Assembly: GCA_046330285.1 (NCBI GenBank)
Contig: JAXLSX010000004.1
Span: forward strand, 62,001 to 126,000
DNA from: RHKX01 sp046330285
GTDB lineage: Bacteria; Actinomycetota; Thermoleophilia; Solirubrobacterales; 70-9
Direction of reading: 5' to 3'
Length of the DNA stretch: 64,000 nucleotides
Made by a program: the position numbers and the translations under genes. Below the pieces are notes generated by a model. The model was not told the origin of the DNA, did not search any database, and saw only the letters and a program-made list of their open reading frames with translations. Of this stretch, positions 15,336 to 23,630 are shown piece by piece. How positions within the stretch are numbered: the stretch's first letter is position 1; every line of letters starts with the position of its first letter.

Positions 15336-16755
15336 GCGGGCAAGCATGCGCGAGGGTCCCCTGGCCGACCTCTTCCGGTCGACCGAGGACGCTCCCGAGG
15401 ACCCGCCCGAGCCCCCGGCCCGCCCGGAGCCGCGCCGCTCCGAGCCGGAGCCGGACCCCGAGCCCGTCGCCGCCGAGCCCGAGCGCGCTCCCGAGCCGCC
15501 GGCACCCGAGCCCGAGGCCGCGCCCACGTACGGACGCGACGAGCCGCCGCGCGCGGCGCGCCCGGCGAAGGACCGTCTCCGCGACGTCTTCAGCAGCGAC
15601 CCCGCCGATCGCGAGCCCGCCTACGGCCGCTCCGAGTCCTCACGGTCCCCGGCGACCGCGCCGCCCCAGGTCAACGACCCGCTGATCCGCGTGGTCGGGG
15701 TCGGCGGCGGCGGCGTCAACGCCGTCAACCGGATGGTCGAAGCCGGCATCACGGGCGTCGAGTTCATGGCGGTCAACACCGACCTCCAGTCGCTGCAGCA
15801 GAGCGCCGCCGATCTGACGATCCACATCGGCGGCGGCGTCACCCGCGGCCTCGGGTCCGGATCGGACCCCGAGCTCGGCTACCGCGCCGCCTTCGAGGAG
15901 CAGGACCGGATCAAGCGGATGCTGAAGGGCTCCGACATGGTCTTCGTCGCCGCCGGAGCCGGCGGCGGGACGGGTACCGGGGCCGCCCCGGTGATCGCCC
16001 GCCTCGCCCGCGACGTCGGTGCGCTCACCGTCGGCATCGTCACCCGTCCCTTCGGCTTCGAGGGAACGCGTCGCGCCAAGCAGGCCGACAAGGGCATCGA
16101 CGCCCTCAGCGGCGAGGTCGACACGCTGATCGTGGTCCCCAACGACCGCCTGCTCTCGGTGCTCGAGCGCAACACCTCGATGGTCGAGGCGTTCCGCGTC
16201 GCGGACGACGTCCTCCGCCAGGGCGTCCAGGGCATCTCCGACCTGATCACGCTGCCGGCGCTGATCAACCTCGACTTCGCCGACGTCCGGACGACGATGC
16301 GCGACGCCGGCCCGGCCCTGCTCGGAATCGGCATGGGCACCGGGGACACCCGGGCGGCCTTCGCGGCCGAGCGTGCGATTTCCTCGCCGCTGCTCGAGAC
16401 CTCGATCGAGGGAGCGCGGTCGATCCTGCTGTCGATCACGGGCGGCAGCGACATGTCTCTGGTCGAGATCTCCGAGGCGGCTCGCGTCATCCAGGAGGCG
16501 GCGCACCCGGAGGCGCACATCATCTTCGGCGCCAACGTCGACGACACCCTCGACGAGCAGATGTGGGTGACGGTGATCGCGACCCGCTTCGACGCCCGCG
16601 GCCGCCGTGCCGACGGCTCGTCGACCGGGGTCCATCGCTCGACCGCCCGTCCCTCCGCCCGTCGCGGCGAGACGTCCGGCGCGCGGCGCGTCCCTGATTA
16701 CGAGGAGCGCCCCGGCGACCTCGGAATCGACGTTCCCGAGTTCATCCCCAACTAG
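15319..16755 (+). CDS. ftsZ: Cell division tubulin FtsZ with 118-residue N-terminal extension
   Basis: This GTPase polymerises into the division ring. The core begins near residue 119 (DPLIRVVGVGGGGVNAVNRM). The tubulin signature GGGTGTG is at 215-221, the synergy loop is NLDFADVRTTM, and the C-terminal peptide GDLGIDVPEFIPN resembles the conserved tail that binds membrane tethers. At 478 residues it is about 100 longer than usual because of an acidic Pro/Glu-rich N-terminus (1-118) that mirrors the one on the upstream ParA. The start at 15319 overlaps parA. No ftsQ, ftsA, sepF or mur genes are adjacent, so this ftsZ is outside a dcw cluster; a second copy elsewhere is possible. Confidence 0.95.
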   Translation: MARRNKRASMREGPLADLFRSTEDAPEDPPEPPARPEPRRSEPEPDPEPVAAEPERAPEPPAPEPEAAPTYGRDEPPRAARPAKDRLRDVFSSDPADREPAYGRSESSRSPATAPPQVNDPLIRVVGVGGGGVNAVNRMVEAGITGVEFMAVNTDLQSLQQSAADLTIHIGGGVTRGLGSGSDPELGYRAAFEEQDRIKRMLKGSDMVFVAAGAGGGTGTGAAPVIARLARDVGALTVGIVTRPFGFEGTRRAKQADKGIDALSGEVDTLIVVPNDRLLSVLERNTSMVEAFRVADDVLRQGVQGISDLITLPALINLDFADVRTTMRDAGPALLGIGMGTGDTRAAFAAERAISSPLLETSIEGARSILLSITGGSDMSLVEISEAARVIQEAAHPEAHIIFGANVDDTLDEQMWVTVIATRFDARGRRADGSSTGVHRSTARPSARRGETSGARRVPDYEERPGDLGIDVPEFIPN

Positions 16756-16773
16756 GCAGGCTGTGAGCAGCCC

Positions 16774-18249
16774 GTGAGCCGCGGCGTCGTCGCCGGGGGT
16801 CATCCGGCAACCGCGGAGGCGGGCGCATGGGCTCTGCGCGAGGGCGGTAACGCCGCCGATGCCGCGATCGCAGCGGTGCTCGCCTCGGTCGTGACCGAGA
16901 GCCCCTTGACCGGGCTCGGCGCCGGCGGGTTCATGCTCGTCCACACCCCGGGTGGTGATGCGACGCTGCTCGACTTCTTCGTCTCCGCGGGCGGACTCGG
17001 CGGTTTCGACCGCGGCGCCGAGCTCGAGCCGGTCGAGATCGACTTCGGCGACACGACCCAGGTCTTCAACATCGGACCGGCGTCGTGTGGCGTCCCCGGC
17101 GTCCCGAGTGGCCTCGCGGCGGCGGCGGAGCGATTCGGGTCGATGCCGCTGGCCGACCTGGTGGTCCCGGCGGTCGGCCTCGCCCGCGAGGGGTTCGAGA
17201 TCACGCCGCAGCACGCCTACCTGTTCGAGATCCTCGCGCCGATCCTCGCCCGCGAGCCGGCGGGCGCCGCCGTCTACGCCCCCGAGGGACGGATGCTCGG
17301 CCACGGCGAGCGGCTGATCTTCGCCGAGCTCGCCGAGACGCTGGAGCGGCTCGGCGCCGACGGGCCCGAGCCCTTCTACCGGGGCGACATCGCGGCGGCC
17401 ATCGCCGCGACGGTCCGCGAAGGGGGCGGGACCCTCAGCGCCCCGGACCTCGCCGGCTACGAGACCGTCGTCCGCGAGCCCGTCCGGGCCGGCTACGGGG
17501 GCTGCGAGATCCTCACCAACCCTCCGCCGTCGTCCGGAGGGATCCTGATCGCATACGCGCTCGAGCTCCTGACCCGCGCCGGCGGCGCAACCGATCCGGT
17601 CAGCGTCGTCGAGGTGATGGAGCGGGCGCAAGCGGCGCGGACGGAGGAGTTCCTCGAGGGGCTCTACGAGCCCGGGTTCGAGGCACGTTTCCTCACCGAC
17701 CGGCTCGGCTCGACCACGCACATCACCGCGCTGGACGCCGACGGCGGCTGCGCCAGCGTGACCTGCTCGAACGGCTCCGGCTCCGGCGTCTTCGTGCCCG
17801 GGACGGGGATCCAGCTCAACAACATGCTCGGCGAGGAGGACCTGAACCCGTTCGGTTTCCACGCCACCCGGCCGGGCCGGCGGATGCCCTCGATGATGTC
17901 GCCGACCATCGCCCTTCGCGACGGTCGCCTCGTCCTCGGGCTCGGGAGCGGCGGATCGAACCGGATCCGCTCCGCGGTCTCGCAGACGATCATCCGCTAC
18001 CTCGGCGACGGGCTCGGGCTCGAAGACGCCGTCCGCGCGCCGCGGCTCCACTTCGAGGCGGGCATCGTCCACGCCGAGCCCGGGATCGACCCGGTCGCGC
18101 TCGACCAGCTCGAGGCCGGAGGCCACCGCGTCGTCCGCTGGCGCGCCCCGAACCTGTTCTTCGGCGGCGTCCACGCGGTCGCCGCCGGCGACGACCGCCC
18201 TGAGGGCGCGGGAGATCCACGCCGAGGCGGCGCCGTCGCCTACGCCTGA
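16774..18249 (+). CDS. ggt: Gamma-glutamyltransferase
   Basis: This Ntn-hydrolase cleaves or transfers gamma-glutamyl groups of glutathione-like substrates. The protein is made as one chain and self-cleaves before the nucleophilic threonine. The nucleophile is Thr314 in LGSTTHITALD, matching the TTH motif of E. coli GGT. Also present are GGNAADAAIAA (about 24-34), LGAGGFMLVH and NPPPSSGGI. At 491 residues it is shorter than the roughly 580-residue enteric enzyme. No clear signal peptide is visible from the GTG at 16774, so it may be cytosolic. It follows ftsZ by 18 bases. Since actinobacteria often lack glutathione, the physiological substrate is uncertain. Confidence 0.9.
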   Translation: MSRGVVAGGHPATAEAGAWALREGGNAADAAIAAVLASVVTESPLTGLGAGGFMLVHTPGGDATLLDFFVSAGGLGGFDRGAELEPVEIDFGDTTQVFNIGPASCGVPGVPSGLAAAAERFGSMPLADLVVPAVGLAREGFEITPQHAYLFEILAPILAREPAGAAVYAPEGRMLGHGERLIFAELAETLERLGADGPEPFYRGDIAAAIAATVREGGGTLSAPDLAGYETVVREPVRAGYGGCEILTNPPPSSGGILIAYALELLTRAGGATDPVSVVEVMERAQAARTEEFLEGLYEPGFEARFLTDRLGSTTHITALDADGGCASVTCSNGSGSGVFVPGTGIQLNNMLGEEDLNPFGFHATRPGRRMPSMMSPTIALRDGRLVLGLGSGGSNRIRSAVSQTIIRYLGDGLGLEDAVRAPRLHFEAGIVHAEPGIDPVALDQLEAGGHRVVRWRAPNLFFGGVHAVAAGDDRPEGAGDPRRGGAVAYA

Positions 18250-18258
18250 CGGCCCGAG

Positions 18259-18924
18259 TCAGGAAGTCTCGGGGGGGTCGATTTTCGGGATCGTTCCCGG
18301 CTTGTGGCCGTTGCTGCGGGCGCGCTCGGCATCCTGTCGGGCACGCTGGAGGCCGGCTAGGAGACGCCGCAGCGAGCCGGCGAGGGCCTGCAGGCGCTCG
18401 CGCTCGTCGCGCTCCTCCAGCAGCAGCTGCTTGTCGACCGCGGGCATCTCGATCTGCGCCGCGATCGGGTAGGCGGACTCGGAGGCGTCGGCCCGCTCCG
18501 GGTCGGCACCGACCGCCTCGAGGAGCTTCGCGAACTCCCTGCGGGCCTCCTCGAGCTCGGACCCGAGCCCGGCGGTGGAGTCGTCGACCTCGATCATCTC
18601 GACCGACGCCGCGGGCCAGTCGGGTGCCTCGAAGCGATCGAGGACGCGGAACGGCGACTCGCCCCGCACGACGATGTCCATCCGGCCGTCCTCGTGGCGC
18701 TCGACGACGTCGGCGACGAGGGCGGTGCACCCGACGGCGCGGGCGCCGTCCTCGTCGCGGAGGACGATCCCGAACGGGGTGTCGCGCTCGATGCAGTCGG
18801 CGATCATCAGCCGGTAGCGGCGCTCGAAGATGTGCAGCGGGACCCGCTCGGCGGGGACCAGCGCAAGGGGCAGCTCGAAGATCGGGAGCTCGCTCCGGGG
18901 GGGCTGATCCACGCCAGCGATCAT
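18259..18924 (-). CDS. Stand-alone Lon N-terminal (substrate-binding) domain protein
   Basis: This 221-residue protein consists of the LON/PUA-like domain found at the N-terminus of Lon protease but lacks any ATPase or protease part. The signature is LPIFELPLALVPAERVPLHIFERRYRLMI followed by FGIVLRDEDGARAVGCTALV and RMDIVVRGESPFRV. A helical C-terminal part (VDKQLLLEERDERERLQALAGSLRRLLAGLQ) follows. The start is ATG 18924, divergent from the adenylate cyclase gene and only 33 bases from its start, so they share a promoter region. Such proteins may bind misfolded substrates or act in proteolysis control; the function is unproven. Confidence 0.87.
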   Translation of the reverse strand: MIAGVDQPPRSELPIFELPLALVPAERVPLHIFERRYRLMIADCIERDTPFGIVLRDEDGARAVGCTALVADVVERHEDGRMDIVVRGESPFRVLDRFEAPDWPAASVEMIEVDDSTAGLGSELEEARREFAKLLEAVGADPERADASESAYPIAAQIEMPAVDKQLLLEERDERERLQALAGSLRRLLAGLQRARQDAERARSNGHKPGTIPKIDPPETS

Positions 18925-18957
18925 ATGGACCGGCGCTCGTCGGCCGAGGACGGGAGA

Positions 18958-20118
18958 ATGTCGGCGATGAGCGAGAAGATCGACTTCGAGGCCGAGGGGC
19001 TGCTCGACGGGCTCGAGGGGGACGAGCGCGAGAGCAGGCTGAGCCTGCTCGGCCGTCTCGCCGACGACGGCTGCACACTCCAGGAGCTCCGTTCGGCCGT
19101 GGCCGACGGGCGGCTGGCGCTGCTGCCCCTCGAGCGAATGCTCGCGGGTCGCCCCCGGTACACGCCGATGGAGGTGGCCGAACGCTCCGGGATCCCGATC
19201 GATGAGCTCGAGCGCCAGTGGCGCTCGATCGGCGTGGCGGTGCCGGATCGCGACGAGGTCGTGCTCAGCGCCGAGGACCTCGACGCCGCCGACAGGATCC
19301 GGGGCATTCTCGACGCCGGGCTCGACGCCGACCAGCTCGCCGAGCTCAGCCGGACGATCGCGGTCGCGATGTCGCAGTTCGCTGCTGCCTCGCGCCAGGT
19401 CGTCGGCCAGACGTTCGTCGGCGACGGCGGCAACGAGCGCGAGGTCTCGGACCGGGTCCAGGAGGGCGCCGGCGGCCTGATCCCCACGGTCGGTCCCACG
19501 CTCGACTACGTCTACCGCCTCCACCTCCGCGAGCAGCTCCGCCACGCGGCCTTCGACGAGGTCGCCGAGGGCACGATCGGCGGTGCTCCCCCCGACGCGG
19601 GAACGCTTGCGATCTGCTTTGCGGATCTCGTCGGCTTCACCAAGCTCGGCGAGCAGCTCCCGCCCGAGGAGCTGGGAAAGATCACCGGTCGCCTCGAGGA
19701 GCTCGCCCGCGACGTGAGCCACGGGCCGGTCCGGCTGGTCAAGCTGATCGGCGACGCCGCCATGTTCGCCTCCTCGGACACGGATGCGCTCCTCGACTCG
19801 ACGCACGAGCTCGTCGAGCGGATGGCGGAGGGGGACGAGGACGAGGAGCTGCCGTTGATCCGCGCGGGGCTCGCGTACGGCCCCGTCTTCACGCGGGGGG
19901 GCGACTACTACGGCCGGGCGGTCAACCTCGCGAGCAGGATCACCGAGACGGCCCGTCCCGGCAGCGTCCTCGTCACCGCCGAGATCCGCGATCATGCCGA
20001 CGAGGGCGAGTTCGCGTTCTCGCGCGCCCGTCGCAAGCACCTGAAGGGCATCTCCGGCTCGGTCGAGCTGTTCCGCTGCCGCCGCGCCGACGCGGACGAG
20101 CAGACGCCTCGCGAGTGA
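18958..20118 (+). CDS. Class III adenylate cyclase with N-terminal regulatory domain
   Basis: This 386-residue soluble cyclase makes cAMP (possibly cGMP). Residues of about 20-200 form the helical adenylate cyclase regulatory domain seen in Rv1264-type enzymes, which respond to pH or lipids. The C-terminal catalytic domain has metal-binding aspartates at Asp223 (FADLVGFTKL) and Asp266 (LIGDAAMF), with substrate lysine in VKLIGD and GDYYGRAVNLASRI as the dimer/transition-state region. The ATG at 18958 has GGGAG just upstream. The product would act as a homodimer. It is the only cAMP gene in the window; no receptor protein is adjacent. Confidence 0.9.
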   Translation: MSAMSEKIDFEAEGLLDGLEGDERESRLSLLGRLADDGCTLQELRSAVADGRLALLPLERMLAGRPRYTPMEVAERSGIPIDELERQWRSIGVAVPDRDEVVLSAEDLDAADRIRGILDAGLDADQLAELSRTIAVAMSQFAAASRQVVGQTFVGDGGNEREVSDRVQEGAGGLIPTVGPTLDYVYRLHLREQLRHAAFDEVAEGTIGGAPPDAGTLAICFADLVGFTKLGEQLPPEELGKITGRLEELARDVSHGPVRLVKLIGDAAMFASSDTDALLDSTHELVERMAEGDEDEELPLIRAGLAYGPVFTRGGDYYGRAVNLASRITETARPGSVLVTAEIRDHADEGEFAFSRARRKHLKGISGSVELFRCRRADADEQTPRE

Positions 20119-20129
20119 TCCGAATCGGG

Positions 20130-20149
20130 GCATGTCTCGCAGGACATGC
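20130..20149. repeat. 7-bp inverted repeat between cyclase and dipZ genes
   Basis: GCATGTC (20130-20136) pairs with GACATGC (20143-20149) over a 6-base loop, in the 56-base gap before the DipZ-like gene. It could be a weak terminator for the cyclase or an operator for the next gene. Nothing else supports either reading. Confidence 0.35.
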
Positions 20150-20174
20150 AGTTGGGCCCTGAACGCCTCCTGAG

Positions 20175-21914
20175 ATGCTGCTCCTAGCGGCCTTCGCCGT
20201 CCTCGCCGGAGCGGCGACCGCCCTCTCGCCCTGCGTGCTGCCGATCCTGCCCGCCGTCCTCTCCGGTGGAGTCTCCGGCGGCGGCCGCCGCCCGCTCGGG
20301 ATCGTCATCGGGCTGACGCTCTCGTTCACGTTCTCCGCGGTCGCCCTCGTCTACGTGATCGACGCGCTCGGCCTGCCCGACGACATCCAGCGGATCGTCG
20401 CGATCGTCGTGCTGGTCGGCTTCGGCGTGGTCCTGATGATCCCGCCAGTCGGCGACCGGCTCGAGGCCTGGCTCTCGCGGATCGTCGGCGCCCCGCGGGT
20501 CCGCGACGGGGAGGGGTTCGGATCCGGCCTGCTCCTGGGCGGGGCGCTCGGGCTCGCGTACTTCCCCTGCGCCGGGCCGATCCTCGCCGGCGTCATCACC
20601 GTCTCGGCGGCGCAGGACTTCGCGGTCGGGCGCCTCCTGATCGCATTCGCCTACGCCGCCGGGTCGGGGGCCGTCCTCTACGCGATCATGCGCTTCGGCC
20701 GCCGTTTCACCGACCGCTTTCGCGGTCATCAGCGCCAGATCCAGTTCGCGACGGGAGCGATCATGGTCGCCGTCGCGGTGCTGATGGCGACGAACCTCGA
20801 CGTGCGCTTTCAGAACGCGATCGCCGACGACCTTCCGGCCTTCGTCGTCAATCCGACGGGCGACATCGAGCGCTCCGACGCCGTCGCCTCCAGGCTCGCG
20901 GACCTCACGCCCCGCGCCGGGAGCCCGATCCGGCAAAGCACCGGCGACGACGCGGCTTCCGGCGGTGCGCTGCCGGTGCTGGGGCGGGCGCCGGACCTCG
21001 TCGAGCCGGGCACGTTCTTCAACACCGCCGACGGGCAGCCCGTCTCGATCGGCGATCTGACGCGCGAGGGCAAGACCGTCCTCGTCGACTTCTGGACCTA
21101 CACCTGCGTCAACTGCATCCGCACTCTCCCCGAGGTCGAGTCCTGGTACGAGCGCTACCGGGAGGACGGGCTCGTCGTCCTCGGCGTGCACACGCCCGAG
21201 TTCCCGTTCGAGCGGGACACCGGGAACGTGGCCGACGCGATCGCGCGCAACGGGCTGACGTACCCGGTCGTCCAGGACAACGACTACGGGACCTGGAACG
21301 CCTTCGGCAACCAGTACTGGCCGGCCAAGTACCTGATCGACTCGCGCGGCCGGGTTCGCTACGCGCACTTCGGCGAGGGCGACTACGAACAGACGGAGAA
21401 CGCGATCAGGGAGGTGCTCGCCGAGGATGGGGGCGATGTCGGCCCGCGGGCGGGCGACGTCGCGGTCCAGACCCCGGATCCCGGTCTGCGGACCCCCGAG
21501 ACCTACCTCGGCTCGGCCAGGGCCGACGGCTGGACGCGGCCGGTGAGCTCCGGACGTCAGGACTTCGGGACGCCCGGCGCGCCGCCGCCGCCGAACGAAT
21601 TCGCCTACTCGGGGGCCTGGAAGATCAGCGGTGAGAGTGCCACGGCCGGAGCTGACGCCGGAATCGATGCCACCTTCACGGCGCGCCGGGTCTTCCTGGT
21701 CCTGGGCTCGCCGGACGAGGACCGGAATGTGGAGGTCCTCCTCGACGGCAAGCCGATCGCGGCGGCCGATGCCGGCGACGACGTGCGCGACGGGGTGCTG
21801 ACCGTAGGCGGCCAGCGGCTCTATTCGCTCGTCGACCTGCCGCGGGCGGGCCGCCACACCCTGTCGCTCAGGTTCGAGCCCGGCGTCAGCGGCTACGCGT
21901 TCACGTTCGGCTAG
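20175..21914 (+). CDS. DipZ-like CcdA/DsbD membrane protein fused to thioredoxin-like domain
   Basis: This 579-residue protein passes reducing power across the membrane. The N-terminal CcdA part (1-210, six helices) has the redox cysteine pair Cys20 (ALSPCVLPILP) and Cys132 (YFPCAGP). A thioredoxin/TlpA-like domain (about 275-425) follows, with active site C311-VN-C314 in FWTYTCVNCIRTLPEVE. The C-terminal DipZ domain (about 450-579), a beta-sandwich that may bind carbohydrate, is also present. The same three-part layout occurs in mycobacterial DipZ (Rv2874). It probably reduces extracytoplasmic protein thiols or methionine sulfoxide reductases. The start is ATG 20175, and it converges with a methyltransferase gene, overlapping by four bases. 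Confidence 0.9.
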   Translation: MLLLAAFAVLAGAATALSPCVLPILPAVLSGGVSGGGRRPLGIVIGLTLSFTFSAVALVYVIDALGLPDDIQRIVAIVVLVGFGVVLMIPPVGDRLEAWLSRIVGAPRVRDGEGFGSGLLLGGALGLAYFPCAGPILAGVITVSAAQDFAVGRLLIAFAYAAGSGAVLYAIMRFGRRFTDRFRGHQRQIQFATGAIMVAVAVLMATNLDVRFQNAIADDLPAFVVNPTGDIERSDAVASRLADLTPRAGSPIRQSTGDDAASGGALPVLGRAPDLVEPGTFFNTADGQPVSIGDLTREGKTVLVDFWTYTCVNCIRTLPEVESWYERYREDGLVVLGVHTPEFPFERDTGNVADAIARNGLTYPVVQDNDYGTWNAFGNQYWPAKYLIDSRGRVRYAHFGEGDYEQTENAIREVLAEDGGDVGPRAGDVAVQTPDPGLRTPETYLGSARADGWTRPVSSGRQDFGTPGAPPPPNEFAYSGAWKISGESATAGADAGIDATFTARRVFLVLGSPDEDRNVEVLLDGKPIAAADAGDDVRDGVLTVGGQRLYSLVDLPRAGRHTLSLRFEPGVSGYAFTFG

Positions 21915-22828
21915 CCCGGCTTGCGGGCGGAGAAGACGAGGTTGTAGAAGAGCTCCGGCGGCAGGTGGGGCTCGAGCAGGGAGGTGTCGACCCGCTGCAG
22001 CGACAGGTAGCTGCGGAAGGCGAACATGCGCCAGCGGGCCGGGACCTCGTCCGGGGTTGCGGTCGACTCGACCGTCCGCAGCCACCATCCGTAGAGGTTG
22101 GCGAGCAGCTCCTCGCCGCGGATCCGGACGTCGTCGAAACCGGCGTGACGGAAGATCCGCTTCAACGTGCCCGGGTCGAAGGCGTGGACGTCGACCTCGG
22201 CCTCGAGGGCATGGCCGTAGTCGGGGTCGCTGCCGCCCTGCTCGCTGCGCTTGCCCGCGCCGACCGCCCGCCGCCAGAGCGGCGCCGCGGCGATCGCGGC
22301 GCGCTTCGGGATCGCGGCGATCTGGTCGCCGTAGGCGGAGGGCTCGCCGCAGAAGACGACGGTCCCGCCCGGCTTGAGGACGCGGAAGAACTCGGCAGCG
22401 GCGCGATCGAGGTCGGGAATGTGGTGGAGCACGGCGTGACCCAGGACGAGGTCGAACGTCTCGTCCTCGAACGGGAGCCGTTCGGCGTCGGTGACGACGG
22501 TCTCGACCTCGAGCCCGAGCTCGTCCGCGTTCGTCTCCAGCGCCCGCAGCATTCCCGGGGCGATGTCGGTCGCGGTGACGCGCTCGATGGTGCCGGCGGC
22601 GAGGAGGTTGAGCGAGAAGTAGCCGGTGCCGGCGCCGATCTCGAGCGCGTGCTCCCAGGTGCCGGGCTCCTGCCCGAGCGCCTTGGCCAGCTTTGAGGTC
22701 ACCTGGGCGCGCCCGGTGTCGGCGAAGTCGATTCCCCACTTCGAGTCGTACGAGTCGGCCGCGAGGTCGTGGTACCTGGTGTTGACGTCGCGAATCCGCT
22801 CGGCGCTGGCGTCAGCAGCCGCTGGCAT
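21911..22828 (-). CDS. Class I SAM-dependent methyltransferase
   Basis: This 305-residue Rossmann-fold methyltransferase has the SAM motif ALEIGAGTGYFSLNLLA (motif I), VTATDIAPGMLRAL (acidic loop), FEDETFDLVLGHAVLHHIPD (motif II/III) and ALKPGGTVVF-type RVLKPGGTVVF. The start ATG 22828 is back to back with the second methyltransferase, whose GTG is at 22857, so the two are divergent with a 28-base gap. Its substrate is unknown. Position next to a glucan branching enzyme and glucosyltransferase suggests a sugar or lipid acceptor in the same pathway. The last residues overlap the end of dipZ. Confidence 0.87.
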   Translation of the reverse strand: MPAAADASAERIRDVNTRYHDLAADSYDSKWGIDFADTGRAQVTSKLAKALGQEPGTWEHALEIGAGTGYFSLNLLAAGTIERVTATDIAPGMLRALETNADELGLEVETVVTDAERLPFEDETFDLVLGHAVLHHIPDLDRAAAEFFRVLKPGGTVVFCGEPSAYGDQIAAIPKRAAIAAAPLWRRAVGAGKRSEQGGSDPDYGHALEAEVDVHAFDPGTLKRIFRHAGFDDVRIRGEELLANLYGWWLRTVESTATPDEVPARWRMFAFRSYLSLQRVDTSLLEPHLPPELFYNLVFSARKPG

Positions 22829-22856
22829 GGCCGGGGACTGTACCGTCCGCCGACCC

Positions 22857-23630
22857 GTGCCCTCTTCCACCCCGAAGCGCTACGTGCAGGCCGATCAGCC
22901 GGACGGCGTTCCGCCGCTGGAGCTGACCGGCGAGCGGACCCTGCCCGACGTCCCCGAGGAGAACTACTGGTACCGGCGCCACCTCGCCGTCTACGAGTGG
23001 ATCGGCGAGCGGGTTGGGGGGCTCCGCGTGGCTGATCTCGCTTGCGGCGAGGGCTACGGCTCCGACATCCTCGCCCGGACCGCCGCCGACGTGGTCGGGA
23101 TCGACGCCAACCCGGACGCCCACGCTCATGCCGCGGCCCGGTACGTGCGGCCGAACCTGCGGTTCGAGCGCGACCTCGTCGAGAACGTCTCGGGTCCCCT
23201 CGATGCGGTCGTCTTCCTGCAGACGATCGAACACATCGAGGACGTCCCGGCCCTCCTGCGGGCGATCGCGGGCGCGGCGCCGCTGGCCTTCATCTCGACC
23301 CCGAACCGGCTGACGCTGGCCCCGGAGGGCGCCGAGAAGTCGGACAACCCCTGGCACCTGCGCGAGTACACGATCGGGGAGTACCGGGAGGTCCTCGAGC
23401 CCGCGTTCGGCTCGGTCGAGATCCTCGGGCTCTTCCACGCCGGCAAGCTCGCCGTCCACGAGCGTGCGATCGCGCTCGGCTGGGACCGGGTCCACTCGCT
23501 GCTGCGGATCACCAAGCCCTTCTACGACCGCTTCACACCGGCGATCAGCGCCTCCGACTTCGCGCTCAAGAGCGAGAGCGAGGCCGACCTAGACAAGGCG
23601 CTGGACTTCGTGGCCGTCTGCAGGGAATGA
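22857..23630 (+). CDS. Methyltransferase of the Rv3030 type, first gene of glucan cluster
   Basis: This 257-residue SAM-dependent methyltransferase begins LTGERTLPDVPEENYWYRRH, the segment characteristic of Rv3030, followed by VADLACGEGYGSDILA (SAM motif I), VVFLQTIEHIEDVPALL and ISTPNRLT. The start is GTG 22857; an ATG at 22827 is in frame. It overlaps the GH57 gene by ATGA and the GT4 gene follows, giving the same order as Rv3030-Rv3031-Rv3032, the mycobacterial cluster linked to methylglucose lipopolysaccharide and glucan synthesis. By analogy it would O-methylate a glucan. Substrate identity in this organism is inference. Confidence 0.85.
   Translation: MPSSTPKRYVQADQPDGVPPLELTGERTLPDVPEENYWYRRHLAVYEWIGERVGGLRVADLACGEGYGSDILARTAADVVGIDANPDAHAHAAARYVRPNLRFERDLVENVSGPLDAVVFLQTIEHIEDVPALLRAIAGAAPLAFISTPNRLTLAPEGAEKSDNPWHLREYTIGEYREVLEPAFGSVEILGLFHAGKLAVHERAIALGWDRVHSLLRITKPFYDRFTPAISASDFALKSESEADLDKALDFVAVCRE

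Noticed and set aside
11991..15527. A 1178-codon open frame on the minus strand
   Set aside because: Only its last 367 codons (11991-13094) read as an ArsA-like ATPase. The rest is repetitive Arg/Gly/Ser sequence opposite parA, caused by GC-rich third positions.
15640..18174. An 844-codon frame on the minus strand across ftsZ and ggt
   Set aside because: Opposite-strand shadow of two clear genes, with no recognisable motif and Arg/Gly/Asp-rich composition.
20184..22739. An 851-codon frame on the minus strand across dipZ
   Set aside because: Shadow of dipZ and the methyltransferase; low-complexity composition and no family signature.
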